Assembly: GCF_009938225.1 (NCBI RefSeq)
Contig: NZ_AP019657.1
Location: 1,736,001-1,800,000, forward strand
Length of the DNA stretch: 64,000 bases
From: Vibrio ponticus
GTDB lineage: Bacteria > Pseudomonadota > Gammaproteobacteria > Enterobacterales > Vibrionaceae
Direction: 5' to 3'
In this document: positions 53,169 to 63,793 of the stretch, in pieces
Layout of the letters: each line of letters starts with the position of its first letter
Position numbering within the stretch: the first letter of the stretch is position 1
Translations under genes and position numbers: made by a program
The notes under the pieces: generated by a model
The model's database searches: none
What the model was told of the DNA's origin: nothing
Seen by the model: only the letters and a program-made list of their open reading frames with translations

Positions 53169-55043
53169 ATGCCCCACCAAAGCCAAACGTCTCTGCTAAA
53201 ACAGCGACGTTTTCTGCCCTATTTTATTACCCAATTTTTTGGGGCATTTAATGACAACATCTTTAAAAACGTACTGCTGTTGTTTGTCGCCTTCGCCGGC
53301 GCAAACGCTCTGCCCGTTTCTAGTAACTTATTTATTAACTTAGCTGCTGGTCTATTTATTCTGCCCTTTTTCCTTTTCTCAGCGTCTGCTGGCATTTTGG
53401 CTGATAAATATGAAAAGTCGTGGTTTATCCGCAAGGTAAAATTGGCTGAAATCGCCATCATGACGTTAGGCGCGATTGGCTTTATCACCCAAAGCTACCT
53501 AATTTTGCTGTTCTTGTTGTTTTTAATGGGCACGCAATCGGCGTTCTTCGGTCCGGTCAAATACGCTCTACTGCCACAACAACTTAAACCTAATGAGCTT
53601 GTTCCAGGCAATGCTCTGGTCGAAACGGGGACTTTTCTCGCCATTCTGATTGGTACTCTTGGCGCAGGCGTCATTGCCTCAGCAGAGAATGCCAACTACG
53701 TTGCCGCTGTTTGTGTGGTGTTATTTGCGCTGTTTGGCTATGCCTCAAGCCGTCATATTCCGCAAGCACCAGCCTCTGCACCGGAAATTAAGTTCCGCTG
53801 GCAACCAATTAAACACACCAAACAAACGCTTGCGATAGCCAAAGCGGATCGTGTGGTCTTTCAATCTTTAATGGCAATCAGTTGGTTCTGGTTTTTAGGC
53901 GCGGCTTACTTAACCCAATTTCCTAACTTCACTAAAATCTATCTAAACGGCAACGAAAGTGCTGTTTCATTTTTGTTAGCACTGTTTTCTGTTGGTATCG
54001 CCGTCGGTTCTCTTGCCTGTGACAAGCTGTCTAATCATCGTATCGAAGTCGGTATCGTACCGATTGGTAGTTTTGGTATTACGATTTTTGGCTGGTTAAT
54101 GGCAAGTTCCATTCCTAGCACTTTGCCGCAATTTGAAAACTTCACTCAGTTCATCAGCCATCAAGAATTGTGGTCCGTATTTGCTTATCTACTGCTACTA
54201 GGCGCCTCTGGCGGGGTGTTTATTGTGCCACTTTACGCGCTCATGCAACAACGAGCCAAAGCCTCTCAACGCGCCCAAGTGGTGGCTGCGTTGAATATTT
54301 ACAACTCGTTATTTATGGTGGGTAGTGCTGTATTGGGCATCGTCTGCCTCTCAGTTTTAGAGTTATCCATTCCACAGCTGTTTTTGTTGCTCGCCGCTCT
54401 CAATTTGCTTGTCGCCTGTTATCTATTTATTCAGGTGCCAATTTTTGTTGTCCGTTTCTTGGTGTGGATGATCACCCATACTATGTATCGTGTTAAACAC
54501 AAAAACTTGCATCACTTGCCAGAAAAAGGGGGCGCCCTTATCGTCTGCAACCACGTCAGCTATATGGATGCCTTGTTGCTTAGCGCAGTTTGCCCGCGTT
54601 TAATCCGTTTCGTGATGGAAGAAGATTACGCCAATCTGCCACCGCTGCGCCGCTTTTTAAAACGTGCCGGAGTGATCCCTATCTCTGCTGAACGTCGCAA
54701 TACCATTCGCCGAGCCTTTAACGAAGTGGAACAAGCGCTAAGTGAAGGTCATATCGTATGTATATTCCCAGAAGGTAGATTGACCGCCGATGGCGAGATG
54801 AACGAATTTATGCGCGGTATGGATATCGTATTGCGCCGCAGTCCAGTACCTGTGATCCCGATGGCGATCAAAGGTTTATGGGGCAGCTATTTCAGCCGTT
54901 ACAAAGGCAGTGCTTGCCAAGGTCGACCATCACGCTTCTGGTCTAGGATTGAAATTGAAGCTGGTGAACCGGTAAATCCACAAGATGCCAACACCCAACT
55001 GATGCACAAGAAAGTTGCAAAGCTACGCGGAGACTGGCGTTAG
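53169..55043 (+). CDS. Fused MFS lysophospholipid transporter and 1-acylglycerol-phosphate acyltransferase-type protein
   Basis: 624 residues. The first part (about 1-420) is an MFS transporter that resembles LplT (F-G-A-F-N-D-N-I-F-K-N and G-I-L-A-D-K-Y-E-K). The second part (about 430-624) is a PlsC-type acyltransferase with the catalytic N-H-V-S-Y-M-D and the F-P-E-G-R-L-T and P-V-I-P-M-A-I-K-G-L-W-G segments. Together they suggest flipping of lysophospholipids and re-acylation. The acyl-ACP synthetase domain of full Aas/LplT-type proteins is missing, so the acyl donor must come from elsewhere. AAGGAA site before the ATG; operon with the TetR gene. Confidence 0.88.
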   Translation: MPHQSQTSLLKQRRFLPYFITQFFGAFNDNIFKNVLLLFVAFAGANALPVSSNLFINLAAGLFILPFFLFSASAGILADKYEKSWFIRKVKLAEIAIMTLGAIGFITQSYLILLFLLFLMGTQSAFFGPVKYALLPQQLKPNELVPGNALVETGTFLAILIGTLGAGVIASAENANYVAAVCVVLFALFGYASSRHIPQAPASAPEIKFRWQPIKHTKQTLAIAKADRVVFQSLMAISWFWFLGAAYLTQFPNFTKIYLNGNESAVSFLLALFSVGIAVGSLACDKLSNHRIEVGIVPIGSFGITIFGWLMASSIPSTLPQFENFTQFISHQELWSVFAYLLLLGASGGVFIVPLYALMQQRAKASQRAQVVAALNIYNSLFMVGSAVLGIVCLSVLELSIPQLFLLLAALNLLVACYLFIQVPIFVVRFLVWMITHTMYRVKHKNLHHLPEKGGALIVCNHVSYMDALLLSAVCPRLIRFVMEEDYANLPPLRRFLKRAGVIPISAERRNTIRRAFNEVEQALSEGHIVCIFPEGRLTADGEMNEFMRGMDIVLRRSPVPVIPMAIKGLWGSYFSRYKGSACQGRPSRFWSRIEIEAGEPVNPQDANTQLMHKKVAKLRGDWR

Positions 55044-55062
55044 ACGGTCTTATTGGGCACTT

Positions 55063-55090
55063 GTTCAATTTAATTGAACTAATGTTCAAA
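55063..55090. promoter_or_regulatory. Array of GTTCAA/TTGAAC half-sites upstream of yeiH
   Basis: GTTCAATT-T-AATTGAAC is a perfect palindrome (55063-55079), and its right half forms a second dyad TTGAAC-TAAT-GTTCAA (55074-55089). The half-sites match those in front of the upstream tetR gene. Confidence 0.5.
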
Positions 55091-55140
55091 ACATTCAAAC
55101 TTACTGACCGCAATTAGTCAGATAGAATGCCATTCTTTAT

Positions 55141-55168
55141 GCATGCGAGCCCCTATAGTCTCGCATGC
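55141..55168. repeat. Strong hairpin before yeiH
   Basis: Perfect 9-bp inverted repeat GCATGCGAG / CTCGCATGC with a 10-nt loop, ending 25 bp before the yeiH ATG. A short T-rich stretch follows but no clear T run. It could be the terminator of the upstream operon or a leader hairpin. Confidence 0.6.
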
Positions 55169-55193
55169 GCCCACATTTTGAATATATAAAATA

Positions 55194-56117
55194 ATGACTA
55201 TCAATAAACGTTCTGTACCGTTTTTTGCTGCGCTTGCCGTGTGTCTAACTCCTTGGGTTACCTCACCAACCGCGCTTGTAATTGGCTTTCTACTTGCTTC
55301 ATTAAGTTTAGTTCCCGAGCAATTCGACCTAACTAAAATTACCAAAAAGCTCCTTGCCTATTCCATCGTCGGTCTCGGTTTTGGTATCCAATTCGAACAA
55401 GCACTCGCAGTGACTTCAAATGGTATCGGCATCATTATCACCACGATTGTAGGCACACTCGTCATCGGTTGGTGGCTAACCAAATTACTCGGACTTGAAC
55501 AAAAATTGGGGTACTTGATTTCGGCAGGTACTGCGATTTGTGGGGGTAGCGCTATTGCGGCAGTATCGCCAGCAATCAAAGCAAAAGATGAAGATATTGG
55601 TTTAGCACTGGCGACTGTATTTGTGCTCAACTCACTGGCGCTGTTTATCTTCCCAGTGATTGGTCACGCGCTCGGGCTCGATCAACAAACCTTTGGTACT
55701 TGGGCTGCGATTGCTATTCACGACACATCATCAGTGGTCGGCGCAGCCTCTGCGTACGGTGAGGAAGCACTAACTACGGCAACGACGCTCAAACTTGCTC
55801 GCGCGTTGTGGATCATTCCTGTTGCGTTTGTCAGCGCATTTATCTTCCGTAGTGACTCAAAAAAAATCACGATTCCTTACTTCATCTTCTTCTACTGTGC
55901 CGCCATTGCTTTCAGCGATTTACTGCCACAGTTTGAAGCGGTGTATAACGTGATTTTTGATATTTCCAAACGAGCGTTGGTGATCTGCTTATTCTTGATT
56001 GGTTGTGGGATTTCAGTAACGAAATTAAGAGCAGCTGGACTGAAACCATTGCTGTTTGGTGTGACGTTGTGGGTATTGATTTCCACCAGCTCTCTGGCTT
56101 GGCTGACGCTAGCGTAA
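55194..56117 (+). CDS. yeiH: YeiH/UPF0324-family membrane protein (putative sulfate/sulfite exporter)
   Basis: 307 residues with about nine or ten membrane helices and the family signatures [29 protein letters not shown] and [10 protein letters not shown]. The family is often annotated as a sulfate or sulfur-compound exporter, but that is weakly supported. No good ribosome-binding site is seen. Confidence 0.88.
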   Translation: MTINKRSVPFFAALAVCLTPWVTSPTALVIGFLLASLSLVPEQFDLTKITKKLLAYSIVGLGFGIQFEQALAVTSNGIGIIITTIVGTLVIGWWLTKLLGLEQKLGYLISAGTAICGGSAIAAVSPAIKAKDEDIGLALATVFVLNSLALFIFPVIGHALGLDQQTFGTWAAIAIHDTSSVVGAASAYGEEALTTATTLKLARALWIIPVAFVSAFIFRSDSKKITIPYFIFFYCAAIAFSDLLPQFEAVYNVIFDISKRALVICLFLIGCGISVTKLRAAGLKPLLFGVTLWVLISTSSLAWLTLA

Positions 56118-56157
56118 TCAACTCATTGGAGTGATACGCGATAGACCTGAAGCGCAA

Positions 56158-56188
56158 AGAACCTGACGTTCAAAGCTCTTCAGGTTCT
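56158..56188 (-). terminator. Inverted repeat overlapping the end of the small membrane protein gene
   Basis: AGAACCTGA and TCAGGTTCT form a 9-bp stem with a 13-nt loop; one arm lies in the last codons of the small gene. Only a short T run follows, so termination is probable but not certain. Confidence 0.5.
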
Positions 56189-56343
56189 ATGACTAATTTG
56201 CTTTTCTTCTCTTTGCGATACAGCACGACCAGTGCTATCACGGCAATGAATCCGGCTAACTCAGCAAGTGCGCGATACAATCCTTCAGTTTGAGTCGCAA
56301 TGGCAATTTGCAATAATGCAAAAGCAATCAAGGCTAACTTCAT
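56170..56343 (-). CDS. Small membrane protein of unknown function
   Basis: 57 residues from the ATG at 56343 (a TTG seven codons upstream is less likely). Two hydrophobic segments (A-L-I-A-F-A-L-L-Q-I-A-I-A and A-E-L-A-G-F-I-A-V-I-A-L-V-V-L-Y) are followed by a charged tail R-K-E-K-K-S-K. A conserved small membrane protein is plausible; no family is recognised. Confidence 0.6.
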   Translation of the reverse strand: MKLALIAFALLQIAIATQTEGLYRALAELAGFIAVIALVVLYRKEKKSKLVIEPEEL

Positions 56344-56422
56344 CTCTATATATCCATATAACAATAATCCAAAGATGATTATGAATTATCGTTATAAGGT
56401 TGAGAAATTCAGTTTTGCTCTA

Positions 56423-57847
56423 TCAAATAACTGTAAAGTCAGTATTTGCTGTCACCCAATCTTTAAGATCCTTACGAGAGACCTTAATACCGCCGCTGAA
56501 TAAGCAGTTAGGTAAGGTAAGATAATGCTTAGGATGCTTAAATTTCACCAGCCGCGATGCTAACCATTGGCTAAAGTCGATCTGTTCGATAGGCAGTGTC
56601 GATTGCACAAACGCAATTGGGCGTGCGCCAAATTCAGCATCTTCAATCGGCACAATCAGTGCCTGTTGTATATCCGGATGCGCATTTAACGCCTGCTCTA
56701 TCTCCTCACAGTGAATATTCTCGCCGCCAGAGATAAATTGATTATCAGCTCGTCCTTTAATGACCAACTCGTGTTTGACACTCCAGATACCAAGATCTTT
56801 ACTGTCAAACCAGCCTAGTTCATCTTTGATTGGCGTAAGTGAACCCTGCTGGTAGTAACCGCTGGCTAATGTATCCCCACCAATAAAAATTCGCCCTTCA
56901 CGTAACTCAACTTTACGCCCTTTTAAGGTTTTGCCCGCACTGTAGTCGGCATCAATCTGCTTTGCTGTCACCGTAGAAGCGGCTTCCGTCATACCATAAC
57001 CCAGCCAAGTTTCGATGCCTTGTTGCGCCGCTTGTTGACTTAATGAAAGAGGGACATGACTGCCACCGAGTAACACGTGGGTTAATGAAAGTGGCTGACC
57101 GGATTCAAGTAAACGGCTAAGTTGAGTAGCGACCAAAGAGGCATGGGTCACTCCATCCATATCACTGAGTAGATCGCCACTGCCCACCTTTAAGCACGCA
57201 CCAGAGTGAAGCCAACGATAAATGATCGCCAGCCCGGAAACGTGGTACATAGGTAAACTCAACAGCCAACTATCCTGCGCGTTAAACTTAAACACATCGA
57301 GCAATCCACTGGCTGAGGCGAAGTGTTGTTGATGGCAATGCGCCACCGCTTTTGGAGTACCTGTTGAACCAGAGGTAAAGATAATCGAAGCCAAAGCCGA
57401 ATCTTGGTAACCACCATCACCTAGCTCTGATTGATGTTGGTTTGGATGTTGCTTGAATTGGTTCAAGTCGACGGTTTTGATTGCCTCCAACTCAAGCGAT
57501 GGCGGCGCATCGGCTAACCACACTCGTGGTAATTGTTGCGCAGAGTATAAGGTGTGCAGCTTACCCCGTAGGCTAGCGCTTGGCTGCGGCATAGTGATCG
57601 CACACACCGCGCCTAACTCCATACAAGCGAGATAAAGCAAAACCAACTCAGGGCTATTCTTAGCTACGCAAGTAAGCACGTCACCTTTAGCCAAACCATG
57701 TTGCTGTAATAGGTGAACATAGCTTTGCACCGTTTGTTCAAGTGCTTGCCAAGAATAGTCACGCTCGGTTGTGGTGAGCGCTAAACAGTCTGGGCTCTTG
57801 CGAGCCCAGTGTTGAAGTGGAGAAATGGTGTTTGTTGCTACTTTCAT
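56423..57847 (-). CDS. menE: o-Succinylbenzoate-CoA ligase
   Basis: 474 residues of the AMP-forming ligase family: P-loop I-F-T-S-G-S-T-G-T-P-K-A-V, A5 motif G-Y-G-M-T-E-A-A-S-T and the C-terminal domain hinge K-G-R-A-D-N-Q-F-I-S-G-G-E-N-I. It joins o-succinylbenzoate to CoA. It is the last gene of menFDHBCE, 25 bp after menC. Confidence 0.92.
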   Translation of the reverse strand: MKVATNTISPLQHWARKSPDCLALTTTERDYSWQALEQTVQSYVHLLQQHGLAKGDVLTCVAKNSPELVLLYLACMELGAVCAITMPQPSASLRGKLHTLYSAQQLPRVWLADAPPSLELEAIKTVDLNQFKQHPNQHQSELGDGGYQDSALASIIFTSGSTGTPKAVAHCHQQHFASASGLLDVFKFNAQDSWLLSLPMYHVSGLAIIYRWLHSGACLKVGSGDLLSDMDGVTHASLVATQLSRLLESGQPLSLTHVLLGGSHVPLSLSQQAAQQGIETWLGYGMTEAASTVTAKQIDADYSAGKTLKGRKVELREGRIFIGGDTLASGYYQQGSLTPIKDELGWFDSKDLGIWSVKHELVIKGRADNQFISGGENIHCEEIEQALNAHPDIQQALIVPIEDAEFGARPIAFVQSTLPIEQIDFSQWLASRLVKFKHPKHYLTLPNCLFSGGIKVSRKDLKDWVTANTDFTVI

Positions 57848-57872
57848 TATCGAAGGAATTACGTTTATCCAG

Positions 57873-58859
57873 CTAAGCTTGCCAAATCAATGCTTGATCA
57901 GAAAGCTTACGCAGTGGCAGCGGAGACTCAGGCCAAGGCGTTTCAAGTTGCTCTGCGAACAAACCGATCGTATCAAGCCCTGGTACTTCATCAGGTAATT
58001 GCCATTTCGCTAAACGAGCGAGTTGCGTCAAACCTAAGCTCGACTCAATACTAGAACTGATCACAGCTTTGATGCCCAACGCTTTGGCGCGCGCAATTAA
58101 GTCAAGACAAAGCTGTACAGAGCCTATCAAGGTCGGTTTGATAATGATGGTTTTAACACCATTGAAGTCATCAAGTTTGAAGTCCGGCTTACGCACCGCA
58201 TGTTGCAATGTTTCATCCCACGCGATGGCAATACCAGTACTGATAGCAAAAGAGAAACTATCGCCCGGCACTTCGCATGGTTCTTCAATAAATTCGATAC
58301 GTTGACGGAAAGATGGCGTAATGTAACTGGCAAATTTCAGTGCTTTTTCTTTGGTCCATGCACGGTTGGCATCAAGGCGCAGATTCAAGTCTGGAATCGA
58401 TTCAAGGAACAAGTTCGCGACCATGCCGTCACGAATTGGCTCGTATAAGCCAACTTTGATTTTGGCGACTTTTTTGCCTTCCATCGCCATCAGTTTTGGC
58501 AATAGTTCATCTGGGTCGCCGCTACATAATGGTGCAGAGCGATAAATTCCTTCTAGTGGTAGCCCATCTTCTAGCTCGAGTAACGCCATCGAGAGACCAA
58601 ATGCCACCGAAGGTGCCAGTAATTCATAATCAGGCTGGTTGCCTTGTTTCCAACTCGTAAGTTGTTCGACGATTTGCGTGTAAGCCTCGTCCATGGTTTC
58701 AGTGCTGAAACCCGGTAATGGTGCAATTTCCCCTCGCCCTACTCGACCATTGTCTTGCAGTTCGATGACAAACCCTTCACGTTCTTTTAAGCGGTTGTCG
58801 CGCAGGATCACGCCACTGTCCATTGGTAATGCGTAGCGATACAGTTTGGCAGATCTCAT
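57873..58859 (-). CDS. menC: o-Succinylbenzoate synthase
   Basis: 328 residues of the enolase superfamily. Catalytic lysines are in A-K-I-K-V-G and I-I-K-P-T; metal ligands are in L-R-L-D-A-N-R, I-E-E-P-C-E and I-A-W-D-E-T. It dehydrates SHCHC to o-succinylbenzoate. It lies 180 bp from menB, the only real gap in the men operon. Confidence 0.93.
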   Translation of the reverse strand: MRSAKLYRYALPMDSGVILRDNRLKEREGFVIELQDNGRVGRGEIAPLPGFSTETMDEAYTQIVEQLTSWKQGNQPDYELLAPSVAFGLSMALLELEDGLPLEGIYRSAPLCSGDPDELLPKLMAMEGKKVAKIKVGLYEPIRDGMVANLFLESIPDLNLRLDANRAWTKEKALKFASYITPSFRQRIEFIEEPCEVPGDSFSFAISTGIAIAWDETLQHAVRKPDFKLDDFNGVKTIIIKPTLIGSVQLCLDLIARAKALGIKAVISSSIESSLGLTQLARLAKWQLPDEVPGLDTIGLFAEQLETPWPESPLPLRKLSDQALIWQA

Positions 58860-59039
58860 ACCAATCTTTCCCTTGTGTTCTTTATTATTGTTTTATTCGT
58901 TAACGCGTTTGTCGCGTCAAATTCGAGACTGACTTGTACGCCATTGCAGTGAGAGCAAGGAACAGGCGCGCAGTTTGCAAACGCAAATGAGCACCTGTGA
59001 CACAGCTATCGCAATAATGGCGATCAAGCCTGTTTTGAA

Positions 59040-59906
59040 TTATGGGTTGCGAGGAAACTTATTAAAGTCCGGACGACGCTTCTCATTGAATGCGTTACGA
59101 CCTTCCTGACCTTCTTCCGTCATGTAGAACATCATGGTCGCATTACCCGCTAGCTCTTGTAGACCTGCTTGACCATCACAATCCGCGTTTAGCGCTGCTT
59201 TCAAGCAACGTAGCGCCATTGGGCTGTGTTGTAGCGTTTCACGGCACCAGCGAACCGTCTCTTTCTCAAGATCTTCCAGTGGCACTACTGTGTTTACTAG
59301 ACCCATATCCAATGCTTCTTGCGCATTGTAGAAACGGCATAGGAACCAAATTTCACGCGCTTTCTTCTGACCGACGATACGAGCCATGTAAGAAGCACCC
59401 CAACCACCATCAAATGAACCCACTTTAGGACCCGTTTGACCGAACTGTGCGTTTTCAGCCGCAATAGTCAGATCGCACATCATGTGAAGTACATGACCGC
59501 CACCGACTGCCCAACCTGCTACCGATGCGATCACTGGCTTTGGACAAGTACGAATTTGGCGTTGGAAATCCAATACGTTTAAGTGGTGAGTACCGCCTTC
59601 ATCACGGTAACCGCCGTAATCGCCACGAATCTTCTGGTCACCACCAGAACAGAATGCATCTTCGCCAAGACCAGTTAGAATAATCACACCCACCTGCTCG
59701 TCGTAACGTGCATCAGCAAGAGCATTGATCATCTCTTTTACTGTTTGTGGACGGAACGCATTGCGAACTTGTGGACGTGCAATCGTGATCTTCGCGATAC
59801 CATCTTCTGATTTGTGGTATTGAATATCTTCATATTCACCGCTGCAGTCATTCCAGTTTACTGGTGCGTATAGTTCTTCTTCTGAAATACCTACTGTTTT
59901 AGCCAT
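59040..59906 (-). CDS. menB: 1,4-Dihydroxy-2-naphthoyl-CoA synthase
   Basis: 288 residues, crotonase superfamily. It has [15 protein letters not shown] (oxyanion region), [10 protein letters not shown] and the [14 protein letters not shown] segment found in MenB. It cyclises o-succinylbenzoyl-CoA. AGGAATC site before the ATG. Confidence 0.96.
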   Translation of the reverse strand: MAKTVGISEEELYAPVNWNDCSGEYEDIQYHKSEDGIAKITIARPQVRNAFRPQTVKEMINALADARYDEQVGVIILTGLGEDAFCSGGDQKIRGDYGGYRDEGGTHHLNVLDFQRQIRTCPKPVIASVAGWAVGGGHVLHMMCDLTIAAENAQFGQTGPKVGSFDGGWGASYMARIVGQKKAREIWFLCRFYNAQEALDMGLVNTVVPLEDLEKETVRWCRETLQHSPMALRCLKAALNADCDGQAGLQELAGNATMMFYMTEEGQEGRNAFNEKRRPDFNKFPRNP

Positions 59907-59923
59907 GGTGATTCCTGTTGTTG

Positions 59924-60718
59924 TTAATCACTCGCCTTCGCGAGTTTGAATTGATTTATTATTTCGACAGCAAATGCTTGAGGATGTTCATGATGAACGT
60001 TATGCCCCGCCTCTGCTATCTGGCTGAAAGATAAGCCACTGAGTTTAGCTAGCTGGCTAAACTTGCTGTCTTTCTCACCGCAAATATAGTGTATGTCGAT
60101 TCCGCTTGTGCTCAGTTCCGGCAAGAGCCACGGCTGCTTGGCAAGCGATGTCGCCATCAGCATTCGACCAATCGCAGGACCTAGATTAGCACTGCGCTTA
60201 GCGATCAAGGTTTGTCTTTGCTCATGATTTAATGAACTAAACACGGTCTGTTGATACCAATCGGCTAAAACCCGCTCAATTGGTTGCTCGTCAAAGCGCT
60301 CCGCCCAAGCTTGATCATTTTTTTGACGAGCGATTTGCTCATCAAGCGTACGCAAACCGAAGTTTCCACCTTCAATAATCGCCTTGATTAGGTTTAGTTC
60401 ATGGAAATGGTTTTTGGCAATGCCGTACATAGCAATTCGACCACCCAGTGAGTAGCCAATTAATATAATTGGATGCCCGGCTGGCACGATGGCTTTTATT
60501 GTCTGACTAACTTGCTGACAAACCTGGTCAAAACCATCACATGATTTGGATTGACTTTCACCATGTCCGGGAAGATCGAGCGTGAGAATTGGGAATTGAT
60601 TAAGATGCTGAATGCAAGCTTGCCAATCATCACCACTGCCCAGCAAACCATGCAAAAACACCAAGACTGGTGTCTCTGCACTCTGATTTATTGGGCGGTG
60701 GTAACTATAGGCTAGCAT
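59924..60718 (-). CDS. menH: SHCHC synthase MenH
   Basis: 264 residues, alpha/beta-hydrolase. [11 protein letters not shown], nucleophile G-Y-S-L-G-G, acidic residue in C-G-E-K-D-S-K and histidine in E-A-G-H-N-V-H-H. It eliminates pyruvate from SEPHCHC. It overlaps menD by 14 nt and precedes menB by 17 bp. Confidence 0.92.
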   Translation of the reverse strand: MLAYSYHRPINQSAETPVLVFLHGLLGSGDDWQACIQHLNQFPILTLDLPGHGESQSKSCDGFDQVCQQVSQTIKAIVPAGHPIILIGYSLGGRIAMYGIAKNHFHELNLIKAIIEGGNFGLRTLDEQIARQKNDQAWAERFDEQPIERVLADWYQQTVFSSLNHEQRQTLIAKRSANLGPAIGRMLMATSLAKQPWLLPELSTSGIDIHYICGEKDSKFSQLAKLSGLSFSQIAEAGHNVHHEHPQAFAVEIINQFKLAKASD

Positions 60719-62396
60719 GAAGGTCTTGGATAACCGCTTTAATATGTTGTGATGCTTGCTCTGGAGGCGTTTGGACCTCCACCAGTAGACAGCCTCTACC
60801 CTGAGTCAAATGCTGCTCGACGACTGTTTGGTACTCGACAAGTGTATTGGCTAAGCAATACTCCAGTTTAAACTGTTGAGCAGCCGCAACAAATTGGTAG
60901 CCATGCGGCATTTGATACAGGCTCTGTTTTTGTGCTTGCGGTACAGGCAACAAATCAAAAATGGCGCCGCCATCATTATTGGTGACGACAATCACACAAG
61001 GGCTCGTTTGATGGGTAAACAACGCCAATGAGTTAAGATCATACAGCAGTGAAGTGTCACCAATATAGAGCACACTTGGCTTATCTTTAATGCGCACGGT
61101 GCCTGCCGCAGTCGCCACCAAACCATCAATACCTGAAGCTCCGCGATTAGAGTAGACTTCGCTGTCTAGCTGACCAAACATGTCGACCATGCGCACAAAC
61201 AAACTATTACCAAGGAATACGTGAGTATCATTAGGCAAATTCGTCAGCGAAGTCGCAAGCGCTAGCTCAGTTAATTGCGTCGTTTGTCCTGTTTGCTTAG
61301 CGACCGATTGCAACACACACTCAGTAAATGTTTTGCCTGCCGCAGCCCAATTATCTATTGAGTGAATTGGCGTTAATAACGCTTGTTCAAGCCAATCGGT
61401 AATGTTGCAAGCATGATGCACTTGCATCAAATGGTCTTGGTTATTGCGCGCGAGGCTGTCACTCACGTAGTGATATTCCACTTCCGACTGCGCTAACCAC
61501 TGATTAAAGCGCTTAGAGACAATTCTCGAGCCAATTTGCACAACTAAGTCCGCTTGATTGATCAACGCTTTGCCCGCTTCTGTTTGCAGCCAAGCATCAT
61601 AGTACGCCCAATCACTGCTCGCCCCCGACTGCGGGTCGCATAAAACCGGCCACGCCAGCTTCTCAGCTAGCTGTTTCGCCAGTTCAGCTTGTGACTTGGA
61701 TACGCTACCAACCATGATCAAACCTTTGCGCCCTTGCCACTCGGACAGTTCAAAGGCTGGGCTTGTCATTGCAAAACTCTGCTGGCTATAGCGCTTGCCA
61801 CTGCATTGCCACTTTGCCACTGAGTCTAGGTAATCTTGATAGATTGATTTAGGCTGATCGGAATAAAGCGGCTCTGGGAAGGCACAATTAATGTGCACGG
61901 CACTGCCTTCACGAGCTTGCTTGTGCATCACTTCATCGATGGACGTTAATAACCAACGCAGGGAAACCTGCTCTGAAGGGCTTGGTAAAGCAAGTTCAGC
62001 ACACACATGGCTCGAATAGATACCCTGTTGCACTATCGCTTGGTTGGCACCACAACCAACCAGCTCAACCGGTCGATCGGCAGTGAGCACCACCAGCTTT
62101 TCACCGGTTAACTTCGCTTCAGCAATCGCAGGTAAAAGATTCGCCACCGCGGTGCCTGATGTGACCACCACTGCAACAGGTTTTTGGCTGGCTTTTGCCA
62201 TACCAAGCGCCAAAAAGCCTAATCCACGCTCATCAAAATGGGTGTGCAGCGTCAACTTATCATTGGCATCGGCTTCTAAAGTGAGTGGCGTAGAACGAGA
62301 GCCCGGCGCAACACAAATATGTTCAACGCCAAAGCGAGTTAATTCTTCGAGTAAGGTTTGGCACCAAATTCGATTAAGTACAGCTTGGTTATGCAT
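60705..62396 (-). CDS. menD: SEPHCHC synthase (thiamine-diphosphate enzyme)
   Basis: 563 residues with the ThDP-enzyme layout: N-terminal [12 protein letters not shown] (the isochorismate/ThDP-contacting start of MenD), [16 protein letters not shown] and the ThDP motif [10 protein letters not shown] ending in N-N-D-G-G. It joins isochorismate and 2-oxoglutarate. The ATG overlaps the menF stop (TAATG). Confidence 0.95.
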   Translation of the reverse strand: MHNQAVLNRIWCQTLLEELTRFGVEHICVAPGSRSTPLTLEADANDKLTLHTHFDERGLGFLALGMAKASQKPVAVVVTSGTAVANLLPAIAEAKLTGEKLVVLTADRPVELVGCGANQAIVQQGIYSSHVCAELALPSPSEQVSLRWLLTSIDEVMHKQAREGSAVHINCAFPEPLYSDQPKSIYQDYLDSVAKWQCSGKRYSQQSFAMTSPAFELSEWQGRKGLIMVGSVSKSQAELAKQLAEKLAWPVLCDPQSGASSDWAYYDAWLQTEAGKALINQADLVVQIGSRIVSKRFNQWLAQSEVEYHYVSDSLARNNQDHLMQVHHACNITDWLEQALLTPIHSIDNWAAAGKTFTECVLQSVAKQTGQTTQLTELALATSLTNLPNDTHVFLGNSLFVRMVDMFGQLDSEVYSNRGASGIDGLVATAAGTVRIKDKPSVLYIGDTSLLYDLNSLALFTHQTSPCVIVVTNNDGGAIFDLLPVPQAQKQSLYQMPHGYQFVAAAQQFKLEYCLANTLVEYQTVVEQHLTQGRGCLLVEVQTPPEQASQHIKAVIQDLHASL

Positions 62397-63793
62397 TACG
62401 AAGCCACTCCAAGTGGCGGATGATCAGAAATCAGTGATAGTAGCGTCGCCATCTTCTTATCCAGCTCTTGCCATTCATGCTCTGCAATTGACCCCGGGAC
62501 AATACCTGCACCGGCGTAAAGAGAGATCTCATCATCAACCACTTGAGCGCTGCGAATTGCCACGCAGAACTCCGCACGTTCAAGGCTAATAAAGCCCATA
62601 GAGCCTGCATACCAGCTGCGCTCAAAAGGTTCATATTGCTGAATAAATTGCATCGATTCTCGGCGTGGCAGACCCGCAACAGCCGCAGTTGGCTGCAAAG
62701 CACCAAGCAATTGCACCCCATTTACGCCCTCGTTGAGGTGCGCGTGAATACTGCGTTTTAAATGCTGCACTTTACGCAAGCGTACCAAGCGCGCTTCCGG
62801 CTCAACTTCAACCAAATCAGAGTAAGGTTTGAGGCGATCAATAATATCGTCAACCACATACTGATTCTCATTGAGGTTCTTACTGTCTTGCGTCAACCAG
62901 TTCGCCAGCGCCATATCATGGCTAGCGTTGTCACCACGGCCAATCGTGCCAGCGAGTGCTTCGGTATAAAGGTCTTTACCCTGACGGAAATACAAACGCT
63001 CAGGCGTTGAGCCAATAAAGCTATGGCGTTCGTTTTGTGCCAGCATAAAGTGAAAACTGTGTTGGTTATGCTCAGAGCTGGATTTAAGCAGTTGCGAAGC
63101 GCAGATCGGCGTGTGTAGCTCTAATGTTGTGCGACGTGCCAACACCACCTTTTTGAACTCATCAGCTTCAATACCCGCCAACACTTTTTCCACCAACACA
63201 TGCCATTCTGGCTCAGTCGGTGTGTGTTCGATATGGTTAATATGCGCCGATAGCGGCAAAAGCTTAGGCACCTCACAACGCAGTTGCTGTAAGCTTTTAA
63301 GTACACGCGGTTTCGCACCTTCGACAAGGTTGACCACTAGCGACCAAGTTTGATCTTCACGAACTAACTCGATTTGTGGCAAAAAGAAAAACGATGCGGG
63401 GCAATCAGGGTTTTTCGCACTTTGACCGTCAAATGAGCGTCCACCCCAAATCTTTTGCTCGCCAGATAGGAAAGCATAAGCAGGCGCTGGATCATCAAAA
63501 GTGCGCAGTTGCCCTAATGCGACGGCTTCTTCACGCGTATCGCGTGATTGCCAATAAAACTTAGGGAAAAGAGGCTGAGCTTGCAACCAATCAATGAAAG
63601 CAAAATCAGGCTTGTACTCCAGAACTTGAACCAGACGAGTCACCTCGTCTTTTGCATCCTTTACTCGTTCAATCAGTTCGGTAATGGCTTGCTGAAAATA
63701 TGACAAATAAACCTCGTTCACTGGAGATTTCGGATCAATACCCGATACCGTTAAGCTGTAGCGTGCTTGGCCGCCTCTCGAAAAGATCTGCAT
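62396..63793 (-). CDS. menF: Menaquinone-specific isochorismate synthase
   Basis: 465 residues. The chorismate-using enzyme core is in the C-terminal half: K-V-V-L-A-R-R-T, F-I-G-S-T-P-E-R-L, E-A-L-A-G-T-I-G-R-G, L-Q-P-T-A-A-V-A-G-L-P and Y-A-G-A-G-I-V-P-G-S. It converts chorismate to isochorismate, the first step to menaquinone. First gene of menFDHBCE; AGG site 9 nt before the ATG. The 207 bp to the right edge hold no gene and should contain its promoter. Confidence 0.95.
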   Translation of the reverse strand: MQIFSRGGQARYSLTVSGIDPKSPVNEVYLSYFQQAITELIERVKDAKDEVTRLVQVLEYKPDFAFIDWLQAQPLFPKFYWQSRDTREEAVALGQLRTFDDPAPAYAFLSGEQKIWGGRSFDGQSAKNPDCPASFFFLPQIELVREDQTWSLVVNLVEGAKPRVLKSLQQLRCEVPKLLPLSAHINHIEHTPTEPEWHVLVEKVLAGIEADEFKKVVLARRTTLELHTPICASQLLKSSSEHNQHSFHFMLAQNERHSFIGSTPERLYFRQGKDLYTEALAGTIGRGDNASHDMALANWLTQDSKNLNENQYVVDDIIDRLKPYSDLVEVEPEARLVRLRKVQHLKRSIHAHLNEGVNGVQLLGALQPTAAVAGLPRRESMQFIQQYEPFERSWYAGSMGFISLERAEFCVAIRSAQVVDDEISLYAGAGIVPGSIAEHEWQELDKKMATLLSLISDHPPLGVAS

